From Prevotella sp. KH2C16 (lineage in GTDB: Bacteria; Bacteroidota; Bacteroidia; Bacteroidales; Bacteroidaceae): a DNA stretch of 64,000 nucleotides. The DNA lies in the NCBI RefSeq assembly GCF_900113305.1, contig NZ_FOOW01000001.1, forward strand, positions 124,001 to 188,000. Direction: 5' to 3'. Of this stretch, positions 27,401-35,968 are shown piece by piece. Position numbers and translations under genes: made by a program. The notes beneath the pieces were generated by a model. It had not been told where the DNA came from, did no database searches, and saw nothing but the letters and a program-made list of their open reading frames with translations. Positions within the stretch are counted from its first letter, which is position 1; every line of letters begins with the position of its first letter.

Positions 27401-28029
27401 TCCTCTGTGTGATGCAACAGGAAGTAGAGGTTGTTGCCCATGTCGGTCTCGGTCTTGCTGGTGCGCTCAATCACATATTCTTTCGCATCGTTCTGTGCTG
27501 GCATATAGTCAGTCTTCATCTTATAATTATTAAAGTTGAAGTCGCTGCCTGTCTCGTAGAAAGTCTTGCTTCTATTGGCCACCGTAATTCCACCAACAGG
27601 CTTCCCGTTCACATTGTTCAGCAGTACGATGCGATAACCTGTGAAGCGATAGCCCTTGGGCAAGGAAATACCCACATGCAATTCCGTTGTCAGAGGAGCT
27701 CCCGACATGAGTACATAGAGATTCTGGCTGGTATCCAGGATGATGTCGCCCGCAGGATCTTTCAGTACTCCGCTCTCCGTAATGAGGTCCTTGTCCGACA
27801 CGGTGAGCGTCAGGGGCAGCTGGTTGTGCCGCCAGAGCGAACTCCATCCGTTCTGGAATCCTATCTCACCTTCATAGGTAAGGCCGGCCACAAGTTTTCC
27901 GGAGGAAGGACTAATCGTTACATTCTGCGCCTGCGCAGGCATGCAGAACACAGCCAGAAGCATGGCCACCACTATAGGGAGCAGCCTGCTTCCCATTCTT
28001 TCAATAGGTAATTGTCTCATTGGTTTCAT
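24403..28029 (-). CDS. very large secreted protein with type IX-like sorting tail, unknown function
   Basis: A 1208-residue protein with a long signal peptide (hydrophobic core about 15-31, cleavage near PAQAQ at 35). Most of it is beta-rich and Thr/Asn/Tyr-rich, with stretches such as VTYNGDLGGFYITHRSYNN and SGDNYLYVSQSGTGYNTRYYIYG that look like repeated surface modules. The last 60 or so residues (DTKVMVTAVSGVCVDRL to AGLYVINGVKIIVR) resemble a type A type IX secretion sorting domain, so it should be on the surface or released. I recognise no catalytic motif. It is preceded by a leader of about 265 bases and followed by the 56-residue peptide gene. Confidence 0.7.
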   Translation of the reverse strand: MKPMRQLPIERMGSRLLPIVVAMLLAVFCMPAQAQNVTISPSSGKLVAGLTYEGEIGFQNGWSSLWRHNQLPLTLTVSDKDLITESGVLKDPAGDIILDTSQNLYVLMSGAPLTTELHVGISLPKGYRFTGYRIVLLNNVNGKPVGGITVANRSKTFYETGSDFNFNNYKMKTDYMPAQNDAKEYVIERTSKTETDMGNNLYFLLHHTEEGFYGVTLKSCELYFTAEGAFQADVTPGKPANIISEGVNMVGSAFPTSKLDLGKIEPHTKNGVTFYSYDFRDVKELTASNWLYQEDAVTADKKLPAAPGSGSIQALKNGDDLYYALGNNTYYIETPTSTTSQDGTDIPLGYRITGAKIHYHYGTAAEAGTVTYNGDLGGFYITHRSYNNTTYYLKTDGTWGTSPVLWKLNGNAASTGKIYSGDNYLYVSQSGTGYNTRYYIYGTTDPNQATTFTISGGNIKYGNGFVVHSNNTHAQITNSSNNAASWTAATGTGSVQNPAFTPSPYTLKIYKTDKDNVSQTVSVGAGDDGEVVLTGLNNDAIKFSVEGLAEGAKALITFELTLEALNPFVNSIDIVCHSLAENGPTLMQQFTSNDFQVSGGKFIFYVPQDFFGGGEQKCRFTFENLMSKYGDETYGNEDPHHARYFFVKSPYYNQYDGHQYLTTGNEPAADKIHSNMCGDKPFKYSNIDELDPNNTSGGTTTLEEYPYSEALYLEQGGSFSSDIVLAVDEEKPCYLFTADETRWNIAPTTAWEHRYYAYYLMDLKLETKDYVAKCVLTKLYDTTCYNKDGADAELPMYGGVFKALDAVTGEEIPSESAYLTVPMMRQALIEALTAEAPEGNPDARPTGMQVLYLDYTNLYSVHIPEKAEMDEMKALLNPNCLIYFPVRSSFNEDNYIQKTLSGDYRACKNIVITDRQPFYAPYKITVPAENYATYTREITIPKNGKVASATIMLPFTLELQGGVHTNRDGLCSFTVNKMTAEDALSMKDNGTTTEFTGYFSPVTESHTEANVPYMVGIETAPEDANISFVATQYGSDVIATPALMGADYTFSGEQAAGMVGGNSYAFQNYGSYSGKKLPKTDRLFYFSNNMFVNSTELDDNHPNVYIYPFRGYYKYTTSSGAKAMRGFYVEYGENGEATGITDMTRKADLMISAGNGNITLSAAVDTKVMVTAVSGVCVDRLSLKADETRTLSVPAGLYVINGVKIIVR

Positions 28030-28296
28030 GTGATTTATTTAAAAATTATGCTTTCTTTTAAAGCGGTAAGCATTTTTACATCTCATCCTCTGACTTTACG
28101 CCTTCCCTTTGAGATTGTTTGCATCGGACATTGTATCCCGCTATCCGATCTTATTTATCTTTTACAAGCGATTGCAATAAGGTATTCCGGCAGTATTTTC
28201 CGGCATCAGGACTCAAACTTTCCGAGTGATTTCAAGGCGTATTCTCTTCTTTTCCTGAACTCACCTATTTATTCACGCTTTTCCTTTTAGTAGTGG

Positions 28297-28304
28297 CAAA
28301 GGTA
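28297..28304 (-). promoter_or_regulatory. -7 box for the 1208-residue protein gene
   Basis: TACCTTTG on the minus strand (28304-28297). It implies a leader of about 265 bases to the ATG at 28029. No clear -33 TTG is seen. The rest of the 529-bp divergent gap (28030-28558) is AT-rich with no gene; a possible -7 box for the AraC gene (TATCTTTA) is at 28529-28536. Confidence 0.45.
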
Positions 28305-28558
28305 TCAAAAAACAACCTTTAATAATTGGATTATCATAAAAAAGACGAACATCATTTTTGTAAAAACAACAAAAACGCGCACAATTTTTGAGCTTGTTTT
28401 TGGATTTTTGAGCTCTCAAACGGCACCCCTCCTTAAAATCTTAGGTATTAAAAGCTTTAATAACCAGCCAATTATAAATTTATTAGAAAAAACATTTTAG
28501 TAAAATAGAAAATACCAAGAGTTTTTCGTATCTTTACCCGGGAATACAAAAAAACAAA

Positions 28559-29692
28559 ATGAAGGGAAGCATTTTTCTTGAATATTTAATGGTCGTGGCC
28601 TTAGTCCTGTATCTCTTTATGGGAGTAAACCTCATTCTGGCAAAGACTCCCAAGCGCGACCTCTACGCCCCCTACAGAAATTCAAAGCTACTCGTAGGCA
28701 TCGCTTTTCTCCTGATAGGGCTGATGCTGAGTGGCCTATGGCTGGCCCGGGCGGCCAGATGGGCAGAGAACGCAATCCTCGCCATTGACCTCGTGAGCCA
28801 CTATGCCGTCTACATCCTGCTCACCGTTGCCTCCATCAACCTTTTCAAACACGATTATCTGAACAGGGCAAGCGTCAGAAGGCTGGCTATGGGGTTCGCC
28901 GCCATCACCGCCATCTCCGCACTCTCTCTCCTCATTACGCCGAACAGTCAATGGACGGTGCAGGCAGCCGGAACGGCATGGCTTTTCGGCTACATGATAT
29001 GGTTTATCGCCTATTTCCACAAAATCATCCGGCAAGTCAGGGCCAAGATGGCCAACTATCATAACCGGGCACTCACGCACTACATACGATGGGTCATCCG
29101 CAGCGTGATGCTGTGGGTGATCTTCGGCCTCGCCAGCACTTTCGTCCCCTTTGCCCCGACATGGGTTCAGATTGCATTCCGCATCTATGGAATAGCCGTC
29201 AACTGTTACATCTATGCTTCCTTCCGGAATTATCTGATGCATTACGAAGCCGTGGAACTGGACATCCGCGAAATGGAGAGGCGGCACTACAACAAGCATA
29301 GACCGCCGAAATCACAGGCGGAGGAGACCAGAGACCAGATGATAGAACAGGGCATACAGGTGTGGCTGCGGATGAACGGCTTCACCCAGACGGGGGTTAC
29401 CGTCGAGCAGCTGGCCCTGCAGATAGGCACCAACCGAAGCTATCTCTCCTATTACATCAATCGCACCTACGGCACGAAGTTCAGCGACTGGCTGAACCAG
29501 CTGCGCCTGAAGCATGCCAAGAACATGCTCCGCGCCGACAAGAGCCTCAGTATGGAAGAGGTGGCCCTGCGTTCCGGATTCTCGTCAGGCTCGTATTTCA
29601 CCAAGATATTCGTCAAGAGCACGGGCAAACCGCCCATGAAATGGAGAGAACAGAATACCAGACCTCACACCGGAGGCGACAAACAAGAATAG
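28559..29692 (+). CDS. membrane-anchored AraC-family transcriptional regulator
   Basis: A 377-residue protein. The N-terminal 225 residues contain about six or seven hydrophobic helices (for example 8-28, 43-62, 75-95, 108-126, 138-152, 178-196). After a charged linker (about 235-260), residues 262-365 are an AraC-type double helix-turn-helix: LALQIGTNRSYLSYYINRTYG, then MEEVALRSGFSSGSYFTKIFVKSTGKPPMKWRE. Such proteins probably sense a signal at the inner membrane and bind DNA directly. It is divergent from the 1208-residue protein gene, a natural candidate target. It ends at a hairpin containing its stop codon. Confidence 0.85.
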   Translation: MKGSIFLEYLMVVALVLYLFMGVNLILAKTPKRDLYAPYRNSKLLVGIAFLLIGLMLSGLWLARAARWAENAILAIDLVSHYAVYILLTVASINLFKHDYLNRASVRRLAMGFAAITAISALSLLITPNSQWTVQAAGTAWLFGYMIWFIAYFHKIIRQVRAKMANYHNRALTHYIRWVIRSVMLWVIFGLASTFVPFAPTWVQIAFRIYGIAVNCYIYASFRNYLMHYEAVELDIREMERRHYNKHRPPKSQAEETRDQMIEQGIQVWLRMNGFTQTGVTVEQLALQIGTNRSYLSYYINRTYGTKFSDWLNQLRLKHAKNMLRADKSLSMEEVALRSGFSSGSYFTKIFVKSTGKPPMKWREQNTRPHTGGDKQE

Positions 29693-29712
29693 CACCCGCG
29701 GCCAGGTGCTAT
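29689..29712 (+). terminator. hairpin over the stop codon of the AraC-family gene
   Basis: ATAGCACC at 29689-29696 pairs perfectly with GGTGCTAT at 29705-29712 (8 bp, 8-base loop), and the TAG stop at 29690-29692 lies in the left arm. No T-run follows, so it may protect the 3' end rather than terminate by itself. Confidence 0.4.
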
Positions 29713-29746
29713 CCTATCAGTATCCTTCTGGATTTGTGCCAGCCGC

Positions 29747-29807
29747 TGAACCGCCGTGTTTCAGTCATTGAAACACTGTGTTTCTGCCGTTGAAACAAAC
29801 TGTTTCT
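29747..29807. repeat. 22-bp palindromic array, TGAAAC type (array A2)
   Basis: Hexamers at exact 11-bp steps from 29747: TGAACC, GTTTCA, TGAAAC, GTTTCT, TGAAAC, GTTTCT, with 5-base spacers gccgt, gtcat, actgt, gccgt, aaact. It shares the flank AGCCGCTGAA and the spacers gtcat and gccgt with array A1, so both derive from one element, but three hexamers carry substitutions. It lies in the convergent gap between the AraC-family gene and the S41 protease. Confidence 0.88.
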
Positions 29808-29843
29808 GCCGCCGACACACGCAAGGCCGGCCGACAGCCAGCC

Positions 29844-31442
29844 TTACCGTATTAGCTGCACGGCCTTCTGAACGATGCGATTCTCCTCATTCATGATAGA
29901 GAAATACTCCGACATATCCCATAGGTCGCGGGCTATCAGAGCCTTCAACTGCAGCTTCAGATAAGGCAGCGTGCGCTGCAGTTCGGCGTCGTCCTTGGGC
30001 TTGACACCCTGCTTCTCACCCTCACGCAGCACCTCGTCGACGAGGCTCCGGGGAACTTCAAACCGAGCCTTAAAATCTGCGAAGGCCGGATTTTGCGCCT
30101 TCAGCACACGGCGGTGCCTGTCCACATACTTGAGGTTGGCGTTGAGCACGATGCCCTTGGCCACCAACTGACGGTGCAGGGGGGTGAACTGCGCGGTGTC
30201 GAGCGGCACGAAGAAGTCGGGCATGATGCCGCCTCCGCCATACACGGCACGATGGCGGCGCAGGGTGTAATACTTCAGGCTGTCGGCGAAGTGTATGCTG
30301 TCGGCGCTGTAAAGCTCGCCGTGCTTATAGCGCTGATCCAGCTCAAGGGCATAGTCCTTCATGTCGCCCTTCACATAAGGCTTCTGTATGCAGCGGCCGG
30401 AAGGCGTGAAATAATGGGCTATGGTGAGGCGCATCATCGAGCCGTCCTTGAACTCGATGGGGCGCTGCACGAGTCCCTTGCCGAACGAGCGGCGGCCTAC
30501 CACCTGCCCGCGATCCTGGTCCTGGATGGCTCCCGTTACTATTTCGGCGGCCGAGGCGCTAAACTCATTGATCAAGACCATCACCTTTCCCTCGAGCAGA
30601 TGACCGTTGCCCTGAGCCCGGGACTCCTGCTTCGGCACGGAGCGTCCCTGCGTATAGACAATCAGGTCGCCCTTGTGGAGGAATTCGTTGGCCACCTGTA
30701 CGGCAGCCTGGAGATAGCCCCCGCCGTTCTCCTGAAGGTCGAGGATGAGGTCGCGCATGCCCTCCCGCTGCAAAGCCTTCACCGCCTCCATGAACTCGTC
30801 GTAGGTGGTAAGGCCGAAGCTGCCGATGCGGATATATCCCACTTGCGGCCGAATCATGTAGTAGCCGTCGACGGTCTTCACGGGAATCTTGTCGCGCACC
30901 ACCTGGAAAGTAAGCCTCTCGCCGATGCCGCGGCGCACCACGCCCAGCCTTACCCGCGTTCCCTTGGGGCCGCGGAGCCGCCTCATGATTTCCTCCTTGC
31001 TCATCTTGACGCCCGCAATCAGCGTGTCGTCGACCGTAACGATGCGGTCGCCGGCCATGATGCCCACCTTCTCGGAGGGACCTTTCAAGACGGGCTGGAT
31101 GACGAGCAGCGTATCCTCCACGAGGTTGAACTGAACGCCGATGCCGTCGAAGGAGCCGTTGAGCGACTCCGTCATCTCCTTGGTCTCCTTGGCGGTGGAG
31201 TAAGACGAGTGAGGGTCGAGCTTCTCGAGCATTCCCCGGATGGCATCCTCCACGAGCTTGTCCTCGTCAACGGAGTCGACATAGAGGTTCTTCACGGCCA
31301 TCTCCGCTATCTGCAGCTTGTGGATGGGGCTGTTGGAATTGAAGTCCAGGCGCAACTGGGCGTTCAAGGGTAAAAGGGTGAAAAGGCAGAAGGGCAGAAA
31401 GAATACGGCTCTTTTCACGCCCCGACTATTTGTTTTGTTCAT
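29844..31442 (-). CDS. S41 family C-terminal processing peptidase
   Basis: A 532-residue periplasmic serine protease of the CtpA/Prc family. Signal peptide about 1-28 (ending PLNAQ); N-terminal helical part with LVEDAIRGMLEKLDPHSSY; PDZ domain about 95-185; protease core with LILDLQENGGGYL, the catalytic Ser in NEFSASAAE (about 295-297) and Lys322 in RRSFGKGLVQ. A longer start exists in frame, but the ATG at 31440-31442 places the signal peptide correctly and leaves a 32-bp gap to parE. Substrates are not evident from sequence. Confidence 0.92.
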   Translation of the reverse strand: MNKTNSRGVKRAVFFLPFCLFTLLPLNAQLRLDFNSNSPIHKLQIAEMAVKNLYVDSVDEDKLVEDAIRGMLEKLDPHSSYSTAKETKEMTESLNGSFDGIGVQFNLVEDTLLVIQPVLKGPSEKVGIMAGDRIVTVDDTLIAGVKMSKEEIMRRLRGPKGTRVRLGVVRRGIGERLTFQVVRDKIPVKTVDGYYMIRPQVGYIRIGSFGLTTYDEFMEAVKALQREGMRDLILDLQENGGGYLQAAVQVANEFLHKGDLIVYTQGRSVPKQESRAQGNGHLLEGKVMVLINEFSASAAEIVTGAIQDQDRGQVVGRRSFGKGLVQRPIEFKDGSMMRLTIAHYFTPSGRCIQKPYVKGDMKDYALELDQRYKHGELYSADSIHFADSLKYYTLRRHRAVYGGGGIMPDFFVPLDTAQFTPLHRQLVAKGIVLNANLKYVDRHRRVLKAQNPAFADFKARFEVPRSLVDEVLREGEKQGVKPKDDAELQRTLPYLKLQLKALIARDLWDMSEYFSIMNEENRIVQKAVQLIR

Positions 31443-31474
31443 TCTCTTTCGTATTATTGCACCATAAATTCCTG

Positions 31475-33469
31475 TCATTCCAGAGGCCTGCTGTCTTCCT
31501 CGGGGATGTCTTCCTCGATGACGAGGTTGTCGATGATGAAGTTCTGACGCTCCATCGTGTTCTTGCCCATGTAGTATTCCAGCAGCTTTGCCACCTGGTC
31601 GGTCTTGTGCAGCGTTACCTGCTCGAGCCGCATCTCGGGGCCGATGAAATGGGCAAATTCCTCCGGGCTGATTTCTCCCAGCCCCTTGAATCGGGTGATT
31701 TCAGGGTCGGGAGCAAGGTCGCGGATGGCTTCCTGCCGCTCTTCCTCGCTGTAGCAATAGCGAGTAATGAAGTCGGTCTTCTTCTCATTCTTGCCCAAAC
31801 GCGCGTCGGCCTCCGTTATCACGCGCTTATTCTTAATCTTCGTGCGGCGGTTGCGAACACGGAAGAGCGGTGTCTGGAGCACATAGACATGCCCCTTCTT
31901 GATGAGTTCCGGGAAGAACTGAAGGAAGAAAGTAATGGTAAGCAGGCGGATGTGCATGCCGTCGACATCGGCATCAGTAGCCACGATTACCTTATTATAA
32001 CGCAGGTTGTCGAGGCCGTCCTCTATGTCGAGCGCCGCTTGCAGGAGGTTGAACTCCTCGTTCTCGTAGACCACCTTCTTGGTCAGGCCAAAGCTGTTGA
32101 GGGGCTTTCCGCGGAGCGAGAACACGGCCTGCGTGTTCACATCACGGCTCTTGGTGATGCTTCCGCTCGCCGAGTCGCCCTCAGTAATGAAGATGGAGGA
32201 CTCCTCCTTGCGGTCGTTCTTCGAGTCGCAGTAGTGGATACGGCAGTCGCGCAGCTTCCGGTTGTGCAGGTTGGCCTTCTTGGCACGCTCGCGGGCAAGC
32301 TTCGTAACGCCCGCCATCGCCTTGCGCTCGTGCTCGCTCTCCTTGATTTTGTTCTCTATGATCTCGGCTATGTCGCTGTTGATATGCAGGTAGTTGTCCA
32401 CCTCCTTCTTGATGAAGTCGCCCACATACTTGTTGATGGAGTCGCCGCCGGGGGCCATCTGGGTGGAGCCCAGCTTGATCTTGGTCTGGCTTTCGAAGAC
32501 GGGCTCCTCCACATTCACGGCAATGGCCGCCACGATTCCGTTCCGGATATCGGTGTATTCATAGTTCTTATTAAAGAATTCCTTGATTGTCCGGGCTATA
32601 TGTTCCTTGAAAGCACTCTGATGGGTGCCGCCCTGCGTGGTGTGCTGACCGTTCACGAAGGAGTGGTATTCTTCCCCGTACTGATTGGTATGGGTAAAGG
32701 CTATCTCGATGTCCTCGCCCTTCATGTGGATAATCGGATAGAGCCCGTCTACCGTCATGTTGTCGGTGAGCAGGTCTTCCAGCCCGTTGCGGCTGCGTAT
32801 GCGACGGCCGTTATACATGATGGTGAGGCCTGAGTTCAGGTAAGTATAGTTGCGGAGCATGGTCTCCACGATGTCATCGTGGAACTCATAGTTCTTGAAC
32901 AGCGTGCCGTCCGGCTCAAAGAAGATGTAGGTGCCATTCTCGTCGGCTGACTTGGCGGTGGTGTCTCCTTTCTTGATACCCCGCTCAAAGGCAAGCTCGC
33001 GAACCTTTCCGTCACGGAAAGACTTCACCTCGAAGCGGGAGCTCAGGGCGTTTACGGCCTTCACGCCGACGCCATTCAGCCCGACGCTCTTCTTGAAAGC
33101 CTTGGAGTCATACTTGCCTCCGGTGTTCAACACGCTCACGGCCTCGACGAGCTTTCCCTGCGGAATGCCGCGCCCATAGTCGCGGACGCTGACACGGAGG
33201 TTGTCGATGATGTCGACTTCGATGCGGTCGCCGGAATTCATCTTGAACTCGTCGATGGAGTTGTCGATGACCTCCTTGAGAAGCACATAGATGCCGTCTT
33301 CGGGCAGACTGCCGTCGCCGAGGCGACCGATGTACATACCCGGACGGGTGCGCACATGCTCCATATCCGAGAGGTGGCGGATGTTGTCGTCGGTATAGGC
33401 AACCACTTCCTCCGGCTTCTGCCCCCCTACAGGGTTCTTGACTTCTTGACTATCTAAAACTTCTGGCAT
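31475..33469 (-). CDS. parE: DNA topoisomerase IV subunit B (type IIA topoisomerase ATPase subunit)
   Basis: A 664-residue GyrB/ParE-type subunit. GHKL ATPase motifs include [10 protein letters not shown] (about 66-75), DYGRGIPQG and [13 protein letters not shown]; the transducer follows; the TOPRIM domain has [11 protein letters not shown] and [15 protein letters not shown], and the C-terminus has [16 protein letters not shown]. It decatenates or relaxes DNA with a ParC-type partner, which is not in this window. GyrB is normally distinct and elsewhere; assignment as ParE rests on the TDADVDG TOPRIM context and typical Bacteroidota order, so the GyrB alternative is less likely but not excluded. 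The S41 protease lies 32 bp downstream and may be cotranscribed. Confidence 0.88.
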   Translation of the reverse strand: MPEVLDSQEVKNPVGGQKPEEVVAYTDDNIRHLSDMEHVRTRPGMYIGRLGDGSLPEDGIYVLLKEVIDNSIDEFKMNSGDRIEVDIIDNLRVSVRDYGRGIPQGKLVEAVSVLNTGGKYDSKAFKKSVGLNGVGVKAVNALSSRFEVKSFRDGKVRELAFERGIKKGDTTAKSADENGTYIFFEPDGTLFKNYEFHDDIVETMLRNYTYLNSGLTIMYNGRRIRSRNGLEDLLTDNMTVDGLYPIIHMKGEDIEIAFTHTNQYGEEYHSFVNGQHTTQGGTHQSAFKEHIARTIKEFFNKNYEYTDIRNGIVAAIAVNVEEPVFESQTKIKLGSTQMAPGGDSINKYVGDFIKKEVDNYLHINSDIAEIIENKIKESEHERKAMAGVTKLARERAKKANLHNRKLRDCRIHYCDSKNDRKEESSIFITEGDSASGSITKSRDVNTQAVFSLRGKPLNSFGLTKKVVYENEEFNLLQAALDIEDGLDNLRYNKVIVATDADVDGMHIRLLTITFFLQFFPELIKKGHVYVLQTPLFRVRNRRTKIKNKRVITEADARLGKNEKKTDFITRYCYSEEERQEAIRDLAPDPEITRFKGLGEISPEEFAHFIGPEMRLEQVTLHKTDQVAKLLEYYMGKNTMERQNFIIDNLVIEEDIPEEDSRPLE

Positions 33470-33521
33470 ATCTAATGTTCTGTTTTCTTCTTAGTTAAAC
33501 ACTTCCCGTGGGCATCAGAGG

Positions 33522-34670
33522 CTACAGCGACTTCCTATAGCACTTCCTGCGCTTATGGAGCTGAGTCTCCAGGGCACCCCACATGCTCTTCACATTCTCG
33601 TTGGCCTCCATCTCCACCTGCGTCTCTCCCCACTCGATGCCATAGTGGATGTAACGGGGAATGAGGTCGCTGAAGAGAAGCGCGTTGGCTCCTTTGGCCC
33701 GGTAATCAGGGTCTACACCGATCAGGAGGCAGTCTACGATATTGGTCTTATGGAACTTGATAGCCCTGATGAGATGCCACCACCCGAACGGGAGCAGCCT
33801 CCCCCTGCGGCATTTCTGCAAGGCATGGGAGAGCGAGGGTATCGTTATCCCGACCCCGACCAGCTTGTTGCCGGCACTCTCGTCCTCGACCAGCGTGATA
33901 AAGTCAAGGTCGGCAAAGGCCAGATACATGTCGACATACTGGTCAATCTGCCTGTCGGTAAGCTCGGAATATCCGTAGAGGTCCTTATAAGTCAGATTGA
34001 TGAGGTTGAAAATCTTCTTTCCGTAGCCATCCTCGCCACATATCTCACTCTTCTTGAGCTTCTTGATGCGCAGGTTGTAACGGCTTTGAATCATCTCGGC
34101 AATCTTGGCATACTTCTCCGGAACGCTTTTCGGCACGATGAGCTTGTATTCCACATAGGTGTTGTCGACCGTGAATCCGTCGAGGGCCTCTATATGCTCG
34201 GGATAATAAGGGTAGTTGTAGATGGTGGCCATCGTGCCCAACTGGTCGAAACCTTCCGTAAGCATGCCTTCCGGATCCATGTCGGTGAACCCCAAGGGAC
34301 CCACTATATCCGTCATTCCCTTTGAACGCCCATAGTCCTCCACCGCACTCAAAAGAGCCTTCGACACCTCCCGATCGTCGACGAAGTCTATCCATCCGAA
34401 GCGCACATCCTTGCGGTTCCAACGCTCGTTGGCCTTATGATTGATGATGGCGGCCACGCGCCCTACCGGCCTTCCGCCCCTGTAAGCCAGATAATACTCA
34501 GCCTCGCAGAAGTCGAAAGCCGCGTTGTGCTCCTTACTTAGGGTATTGAAGTCGTCGCTGAACAGGGTCGGCGTATCATACTTGTCGCCCTTATACAAAT
34601 CGTAATGGAAATCAATGAAAGTGGTCAGGTCTTTCTTTGTCTCTATCTTCTTAATCTCGACTGATGACAT
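33522..34670 (-). CDS. GNAT-like conserved protein
   Basis: A 382-residue cytoplasmic protein widespread in Bacteroidota. The first half contains a GNAT-like stretch (YYLAYRGGRPVGRVAAIINHKANE, about 62-85, then FGWIDFVDDREVSKALLSAVEDYGRSKG), where YLA..GGRPVGR.A matches strands leading to the acetyl-CoA loop. The C-terminal part (VDCLLIGVDPDYRAKGANALLF, EMEANENVKSMWGALE) also looks like a degenerate acetyltransferase half, suggesting a tandem GNAT fold. Substrate unknown. It lies 52 bp upstream of parE. Confidence 0.65.
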   Translation of the reverse strand: MSSVEIKKIETKKDLTTFIDFHYDLYKGDKYDTPTLFSDDFNTLSKEHNAAFDFCEAEYYLAYRGGRPVGRVAAIINHKANERWNRKDVRFGWIDFVDDREVSKALLSAVEDYGRSKGMTDIVGPLGFTDMDPEGMLTEGFDQLGTMATIYNYPYYPEHIEALDGFTVDNTYVEYKLIVPKSVPEKYAKIAEMIQSRYNLRIKKLKKSEICGEDGYGKKIFNLINLTYKDLYGYSELTDRQIDQYVDMYLAFADLDFITLVEDESAGNKLVGVGITIPSLSHALQKCRRGRLLPFGWWHLIRAIKFHKTNIVDCLLIGVDPDYRAKGANALLFSDLIPRYIHYGIEWGETQVEMEANENVKSMWGALETQLHKRRKCYRKSL

Positions 34671-34783
34671 TGTCTTACTTTTTTAGTGAAGAGGCGTTTC
34701 CTCCAAGCCGCTTGACGGCTAAAGCCCTCTCGTTAGCTACATAAAACATGCAAAAATACTAATAATAAAGGACATTTCCAAAT

Positions 34784-35968
34784 TTAGCATGCTTTTTTGC
34801 ATATAATTAAGGTGTGGCTGCCGTCTTGCAGCGTCGTGCCGAAGAGATAGACATCTCCGCCATCACGAAGCTTAAGCCTCCGGCGCAGCGCAGCCGCACT
34901 CATCGGAAAGTTTCTTACGCTTATATTGGCTTTGGAAACGGTTTTCAGATGCTGGCGGACGGCTTTCTTGTTGAGCGGTGAAATCGCCGAAATCTGAAAC
35001 ACACGACCGATGGAATCGTCGATTTTCTCTTCTGAGACGAAGAGATGGGAGCCGGGGGCCAGCATCTTCCATCCCCTGGCCTCGGAGAGAGCACCGAAAC
35101 AACCCGCCTTCTGTATGGACGCATTGGGCTCGCAGAGATACATCCCCGTTCTTAAATCACCCTCCAGATAGGAAACTGGCACAGGTTCTGCCCCACAACG
35201 GAATGCCGCGCCATCGTTCACGCAGGTGAGCGTCAGGGGCTCGGATTGCTCCCGGGAAAGCACAAGAAGGAGTTCCTTGCACTCATTGGACACGGAGACG
35301 ATGTGAATCTGCCTTACATACTGAAGTTCCTTCACGGCCTCGTGCCAGTCGAACATCGGCGAGAGCTTGACCATCACATACCGCGCCTTCTCTACCAGCA
35401 AATCTTTCAGGCCCGACACATCGGGCGTGCAGTCCTTTATGGCATAGGTCTTGCCCCCGTGCTCATCCCTGCGGGCAGGGTCAATATAAATAAGGTCTAC
35501 GGGCTGCATTTGCCTCAGATAGTCAACTCCGTCCTGGCAATGCACCCCGAAACCGCCCGCCGCAAGAACCGCAAAGTTGTGGCGGGCAATGTCGCACAGG
35601 TCAGGCTGCCGCTCCACATAGTCAACCGCCTTGAACTGATGCCCTATATAATAGCAGTCGACGCCAAATCCGCCCGTGAGATCGGCCATGCTGCGCAGTC
35701 CGGGAACCAGCCGGCGAGCCAGCTGTGCCTTATAGATTGCCGTAGCCTCGGAGCTGCACTGCTCCATCGAGAGACGGGAAGGATAACAGACGGCGGCATT
35801 CTGTGCCAATGCGGGGAGCTTCCGGCAGGCCTGCTGCCAACCCCTGATCTGGTCGAGGGCCACCGGGAAATCCACCTCGGGAAACTTGTCGCCGAGGAAA
35901 GCCAGACGACGCACATCGTCCGTGCGGTGCTGCCTGACGAATTCGAGCGTGGCCTCGTTGAGCCGCAT
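34784..35968 (-). CDS. class I SAM-dependent methyltransferase with THUMP-like tail
   Basis: A 394-residue protein. Motif I MADLTGGFGVDCYYIG (about 97-112) binds S-adenosylmethionine, an acidic VERQPD follows, and motif IV is DLIYIDPARRDEHGGKTY. The C-terminal region (about 300-394, ending in LFGTTLQDGSHTLIICKK) matches the THUMP-like domain label used for these proteins in Bacteroidota. Nucleic-acid methylation, probably rRNA or tRNA, is inferred from the DPAR motif. It overlaps the glycerophosphodiesterase gene by three bases (ATGA type), so it is translated after it. Confidence 0.78.
   Translation of the reverse strand: MRLNEATLEFVRQHRTDDVRRLAFLGDKFPEVDFPVALDQIRGWQQACRKLPALAQNAAVCYPSRLSMEQCSSEATAIYKAQLARRLVPGLRSMADLTGGFGVDCYYIGHQFKAVDYVERQPDLCDIARHNFAVLAAGGFGVHCQDGVDYLRQMQPVDLIYIDPARRDEHGGKTYAIKDCTPDVSGLKDLLVEKARYVMVKLSPMFDWHEAVKELQYVRQIHIVSVSNECKELLLVLSREQSEPLTLTCVNDGAAFRCGAEPVPVSYLEGDLRTGMYLCEPNASIQKAGCFGALSEARGWKMLAPGSHLFVSEEKIDDSIGRVFQISAISPLNKKAVRQHLKTVSKANISVRNFPMSAAALRRRLKLRDGGDVYLFGTTLQDGSHTLIICKKAC

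Noticed and set aside
26611-28011. A 466-codon plus-strand frame opposite the 1208-residue protein
   Set aside because: The minus-strand product has a signal peptide and a sorting tail at the right ends; the plus-strand product has neither.
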